Assembly (NCBI GenBank): GCA_018401015.1
Contig: JAGYLP010000005.1
Span: 62,001 to 126,000, forward strand
Length of the DNA stretch: 64,000 bases
Direction of reading: 5' to 3'
DNA from: Bacteroidales bacterium
GTDB taxonomy: Bacteria > Bacteroidota > Bacteroidia > Bacteroidales > M50B96
The notes below the pieces were generated by a model. It was not told the origin of the DNA. It did not search any database and worked only from the letters and a program-made list of their open reading frames with translations. A program made the position numbers and the translations under genes. Shown here piece after piece: positions 60,585-64,000 of the stretch. The stretch's first letter is position 1. Each line of letters opens with the position of its first letter.

Positions 60585-62015
60585 TTATTTTTCCGTTTTC
60601 GGAGCATACACATCCAAGGCAACCAAAGCAGCTGCGAAACCCCAGAAAGGAGCTGAAATTTTATCGGTATCGAGAAAATTATTTAGAAACCCATGCAGGA
60701 CATAGGTTGTAAATCCGAGTGTGATACTGAGCGCCATCATTTTATGTTCGGGATTTTCCAATCGAAAATATAAGCGGAAACCCACAAGCATTACTCCAAT
60801 AACCAATGCCAAGTAACTAAGCATGCCGAGTAATCCTGATTCGGAGAGTGGACCAAAATACTCGCTGTGCGCGTTGCCTAAATCCCCTGCATTGGTACTA
60901 ATGATGGTTTTTTCGTGCGATAACTGGAAGCTGGCATACTGAAACATGTATGTTCCCGGACCCCAACCGAAAACCGGACGCTCGGCAAACATCCGAAAAG
61001 CAGAATTCCAACGGTTTAAACGCTCCAGATTGGAGGCGTCGGTGCGAATATTCGACATCGACTGAATGTGCTCAGAAATATCCTGTGAGGAATCTTGCTT
61101 GTTCCGGTTCAGTTCAATCATAATCGATGACCAGTTAACTGCAATGACGACCAGGACGAGAAAGGCTGCCGAAAAAATATAGACCGGTTTTATCCGCAAA
61201 CGAATCACCATGTAGATGGCAAAAACGGCAAAAAGGCTCAACCAGGCTGCGCGGGTATAAGAAAGAATGGTTGCGATGGTAAAGACAACAATGAGCACCC
61301 ACAATAAAAATCGCTGATTGGGAGTAAACTTGCCCTTAAAAGCAAACCCCAGCAGAACGGGAAGAAATAAAGCGAGTGCTGCTCCATAACTGGTATGGTC
61401 GGTAAAGAAAGGATTCATTACGTAATGAGCTGCATTCTTATCGAACAGGCTAATGGCCTGATGGCGATAAACCGCATAGGCGATCACGATAAGCATGGGA
61501 ATCGCGTAGGCCAGCACATACTGTTTGATTCGATCCGGATTTCGGAATAATTGGGTCGCCAAGAGATAGAAAGCCACTACAAACCATACCCGGACAGCAA
61601 AAAATTTGATCGACACAATGGGCATGCTACTCGTTAGGGCAGTAATCCCAATCCAGAGCAAGTTAACAGCAATTAAGAGCGTAACCGGATGCCTCCAGAT
61701 TTGCCGGTCGAATCGACCTTCGAGTAAAAACTTGTACACAAAAAGCAATAGCACCGCTACCAGCATGGGTTCGGTAGGGATATAAAAATCGATGGGTGAG
61801 CCGGGAGCAAATTCCCGGAGTGGAATCGAAAGAGGAACTAGCGAAACAATGAGCAGCAGCACTTTATCCAGGGAGAAAATCGCCAGAAGGACAAACGCGG
61901 CCAAAAAGGGAACTAGGGCAAAATAAAAGGAATCGAACCAGATAAAAACTGCGTTGATAGCAATGAAGAGGATGCTATACTTGTAAAACCGATGTCGTTT
62001 TTCTCCGGTGATCAA
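60585..62015 (-). CDS. O-antigen ligase/polymerase-like membrane protein (Wzy_C)
   Basis: A 476-residue inner-membrane protein with about 11-12 helices. The Wzy_C-type region has YTRAAWLSLFAVFAIY and a large periplasmic loop ending FGWGPGTYMFQYASFQL and NAHSEYFGPLSESGLLGML, the pattern of O-antigen ligases (WaaL) and polymerases. Which activity it has is not deducible. It lies 18 bp after the Wzz-like gene and probably works with it in surface-polysaccharide assembly. Confidence 0.83.
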   Translation of the reverse strand: MITGEKRHRFYKYSILFIAINAVFIWFDSFYFALVPFLAAFVLLAIFSLDKVLLLIVSLVPLSIPLREFAPGSPIDFYIPTEPMLVAVLLLFVYKFLLEGRFDRQIWRHPVTLLIAVNLLWIGITALTSSMPIVSIKFFAVRVWFVVAFYLLATQLFRNPDRIKQYVLAYAIPMLIVIAYAVYRHQAISLFDKNAAHYVMNPFFTDHTSYGAALALFLPVLLGFAFKGKFTPNQRFLLWVLIVVFTIATILSYTRAAWLSLFAVFAIYMVIRLRIKPVYIFSAAFLVLVVIAVNWSSIMIELNRNKQDSSQDISEHIQSMSNIRTDASNLERLNRWNSAFRMFAERPVFGWGPGTYMFQYASFQLSHEKTIISTNAGDLGNAHSEYFGPLSESGLLGMLSYLALVIGVMLVGFRLYFRLENPEHKMMALSITLGFTTYVLHGFLNNFLDTDKISAPFWGFAAALVALDVYAPKTEK

Positions 62016-62033
62016 CAGCGTCTGTTTTGAGAA

Positions 62034-63059
62034 TTATTGCTTAGAAACCAAAGCTTTCCAACGAGTCCCTACTCCTTGCAAAATGATGAGTAAGAGAAAA
62101 GAAAACAGGAAAGTGGAAAAGGTAGAGACACTTACGATTAACCACCGAACCGGCTTCGCTTTACGCTCGGCCTTAACGGCTACGTCTATAGTGAATTGAT
62201 GTGGCAAGGAATGCTCATAATCAATTCTGGCTTCGGTATATTTTGCTTTTAAACGACTGATGCGTTCGGTTTCATATATGATCTGGTCGCGCAGCGAGGT
62301 ATAAGCACCTCCATACTCAGAAAGTAAAGCAAGTTTTTCCTCTAACTCTTTAATTCGACTAGTGTTAGAAGTAAGCAAAGCTTGTGCATAAGCATCGTTG
62401 AACACTTCCGACTGCGATTCGTAATTATTGATACCTAACAATTGAATTTGCTTGAGCGAATCTTGCATAATTCCCAGGTTCTTGAGCGCCGAATGATATT
62501 CTTTCTCAACCAGGGTGAGAGCTATAAGCGCACGATCTCGCTTCATCTTGGTCATGGCAGTATCGAATAATTGCGTGATAGAGTTAGCGATATCGGCAGC
62601 CATTTGTGGATCCTTATCGAGCACTTCGATTACCACCGATTGATACTGAGTTCGTTTGAACTGAATGTTTTTAGAGTACATCCGATTCAGCTTGGTTTGT
62701 GGGAAAGCTTCGGCCGAGTCAATATCATAATGCTCCATGAGCTTAAACTTCTTCACTACCGCATCGCGAATTACATCGGAGTGAAGCACTTGCAACATTT
62801 GTTCTACTTCTTGTTCGTCGCCAAACCGAAGAATATCTTTTCTACTCAAATTACTCGACAATAAATCGTTACTAATCGAACTGGACGATGCCGGAAAAAC
62901 CGTTGCAGAAGATTTAAATAAAGGTTCGATGCTCAAGGAAACAACGATTGAAACAACTGCTCCTATAAACGTGACTGTTGCGAGTAACTTGAAATTCTTC
63001 AGTAAGAAAGTTATCACATCGGGTGAATCGAAGGTGAAGGATGAGGATTGTTTTTCCAT
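62034..63059 (-). CDS. Wzz-like chain-length determinant protein
   Basis: A 341-residue inner-membrane protein with a helix near each end (about 28-50 and 310-332) and a mostly helical periplasmic part between, including coiled-coil stretches such as IKELEEKLALLSEYG. FKSSATVFPASSSS is a Wzz N-terminal motif. It lacks the tyrosine kinase domain, unlike the co-polymerase at 6755-9244. It is 18 bp upstream of the ligase/polymerase-like gene, consistent with a pair controlling O-chain length. tyrS ends 42 bp upstream on the same strand. Confidence 0.85.
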   Translation of the reverse strand: MEKQSSSFTFDSPDVITFLLKNFKLLATVTFIGAVVSIVVSLSIEPLFKSSATVFPASSSSISNDLLSSNLSRKDILRFGDEQEVEQMLQVLHSDVIRDAVVKKFKLMEHYDIDSAEAFPQTKLNRMYSKNIQFKRTQYQSVVIEVLDKDPQMAADIANSITQLFDTAMTKMKRDRALIALTLVEKEYHSALKNLGIMQDSLKQIQLLGINNYESQSEVFNDAYAQALLTSNTSRIKELEEKLALLSEYGGAYTSLRDQIIYETERISRLKAKYTEARIDYEHSLPHQFTIDVAVKAERKAKPVRWLIVSVSTFSTFLFSFLLLIILQGVGTRWKALVSKQ

Positions 63060-63101
63060 AATGAAAGCTTAATCGGAAAATGAAACGCAGTAAGCTACAG
63101 C

Positions 63102-64000
63102 TTATTCTGCCTGAAGTAAATAATATTGTTTTTTGCCCTGCTGCACGAGGATGTAGCGCCGGGCAATCAGATAGGTTGCATCGATAAGAGCTTCGGGATT
63201 CGTTTCCTTTTCCTTATTCAGGCTTAAACCATTCCCTTGAATCAAGCGGCGCAATTCCCCTTTCGACTTAAACACCGGAGCTAAATCGACCAACAACTCC
63301 ATAACAGGAATCCCGGCATTCAATTGTTCTTTAGCAATGGAAAAAACGGGGACACCTTCAAAAACAGACAGAAAGGTTGCCTCGTCGAGCTTAGCCAGGT
63401 TCTCTTTGGTCGCTTTTCCGAAAAGAATAGACGAAGCTTCGATGCTCATTTCGCAGGCTTCGGCAGAATGAACCATGGTAGTTAATTCAGCTGCCAATCG
63501 TTTTTGCAAAATACGTAGGCCCGGATTGGCACGATGCTCTTCGACTAAAGCATCGATGATAGGACGATCGAGCAAGGTGAAAATCTTGATGTATTTTTCA
63601 GCATCTTCGTCGGAAGTGTTTAGCCAAAATTGGTAGAAATGATAAGGAGAAGTTCTTTCCGGGTCGAGCCAAATATTACCGCTTTCCGTTTTGCCAAACT
63701 TGCTCCCATCGGCTTTGGTAATGAGCGGACAGGTAATGGCAAAAGCTTCTCCTCCCGTTTTACGTCGAATGAGTTCTGTTCCGGTCAGGATATTGCCCCA
63801 TTGATCGGAGCCACCCATTTGCAATTTGCATTGATCATTTTGGTAGAGTTCTAAAAAATCGGTCCCCTGAACCAATTGATAGGTAAACTCGGTGAACGAC
63901 ATGCCTTGTTTCGACTCCGAACTCAATCGTTTCTTAACCGAATCCTTTGCCATCATGTAATTTACAGTGATGTGTTTCCCAATGTCTCGAATAAATTCCA
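63102..64000 (-). CDS. tyrS: Tyrosyl-tRNA synthetase, C-terminal part (cut by window end)
   Basis: About 299 codons of TyrS are present; the reading frame is open to base 64000, so the N-terminus with the HIGH motif is outside. [11 protein letters not shown] and the KMSKS equivalent KFGKTESG are in the visible part, along with [11 protein letters not shown] (tyrosine and ATP site). The C-terminal S4-like domain covers about the last 65 residues. An apparent ATG at 63956 is internal. It is upstream of the Wzz-like gene on the same strand. Confidence 0.95.
   Translation of the reverse strand, partial: EFIRDIGKHITVNYMMAKDSVKKRLSSESKQGMSFTEFTYQLVQGTDFLELYQNDQCKLQMGGSDQWGNILTGTELIRRKTGGEAFAITCPLITKADGSKFGKTESGNIWLDPERTSPYHFYQFWLNTSDEDAEKYIKIFTLLDRPIIDALVEEHRANPGLRILQKRLAAELTTMVHSAEACEMSIEASSILFGKATKENLAKLDEATFLSVFEGVPVFSIAKEQLNAGIPVMELLVDLAPVFKSKGELRRLIQGNGLSLNKEKETNPEALIDATYLIARRYILVQQGKKQYYLLQAE

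Noticed and set aside
1..64000. tRNA, rRNA, riboswitch or insertion sequence
   Set aside because: I found no cloverleaf, rRNA segment, recognisable riboswitch core or transposase in the intergenic regions that I read; gaps are short except at 51.15-51.65 kb.

Overview
The window is a 64 kb piece of a Bacteroidota chromosome. The evidence is two type IX secretion system (T9SS) cargo proteins with C-terminal sorting domains, a PorE-like TPR/propeller/OmpA protein, a DUF4290 protein, many lipoproteins with short lipoboxes, starts without obvious Shine-Dalgarno sequences, and repeated TAnnTTTG promoter elements of the Bacteroidota type. A complete lower mevalonate pathway suggests a Flavobacteria-like or related lineage rather than Bacteroidaceae, but the order cannot be fixed from the sequence. 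Almost everything is chromosomal housekeeping. I see no phage, insertion sequence, integron, CRISPR array, rRNA or tRNA gene. Genes are tightly packed with many 1-17 bp overlaps.

Layout. 0-5.7 kb: tail of an Fe-S protein, folK, sppA, AMP nucleosidase, holA, a HAD phosphatase and yqgE. 5.9-11.2 kb: a Wza-like export lipoprotein, a Wzc-like tyrosine kinase and an NhaC antiporter in one run. 11.2-21.7 kb: a DUF218 protein, a sodium symporter, a PepSY-type membrane protein overlapping an Rrf2 regulator, a glycogen branching enzyme, an AbgT transporter, a thiS-thiF pair and a serine beta-lactamase-fold enzyme. 21.7-31 kb: uvrD/pcrA, a DUF4290 gene, murA, tgt and an LptF/G permease, then on the minus strand xerD-ruvX-def-lipoprotein. 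31-36.4 kb: the mevalonate operon (fni, HMG-CoA reductase, GYDIA-type GHMP kinase, mvaD, mevalonate kinase). 36.6-46 kb: a TlpA-like lipoprotein, a polyamine cluster (arginine decarboxylase, agmatinase, deoxyhypusine-synthase-like enzyme), a serpin, two small Cys-rich lipoproteins, dapA and a methionine gamma-lyase-like enzyme. 46-51 kb: bcp, recA, a TPR lipoprotein and an S9 peptidase. 51.15-51.65 kb: a 0.5 kb noncoding repeat island. 51.6-60.5 kb: the PorE-like protein and two large T9SS cargo proteins. 60.6-64 kb: O-antigen ligase-like protein, Wzz-like protein and the truncated tyrS.

How the genes fit together. The mevalonate genes overlap or nearly abut and run from mevalonate synthesis to IPP/DMAPP, with the GYDIA-type kinase filling the slot where a phosphomevalonate kinase is otherwise missing. 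The polyamine genes form a route from arginine through agmatine to putrescine, followed by a DHS-like enzyme that probably makes a longer polyamine. The Wza/Wzc pair and the Wzz/Wzy-like pair are split surface-polysaccharide assembly functions with no glycosyltransferases beside them.

No single obviously new multi-gene system stands out. The best leads are the repeat island at 51.15-51.65 kb, the paired Cys-rich lipoproteins, a beta-sandwich-like module shared by the two T9SS proteins, the PepSY/Rrf2 pair with propeller-like sensor segments, the DHS-like polyamine enzyme, and active-site or metal-site substitutions in MurA and Tgt.
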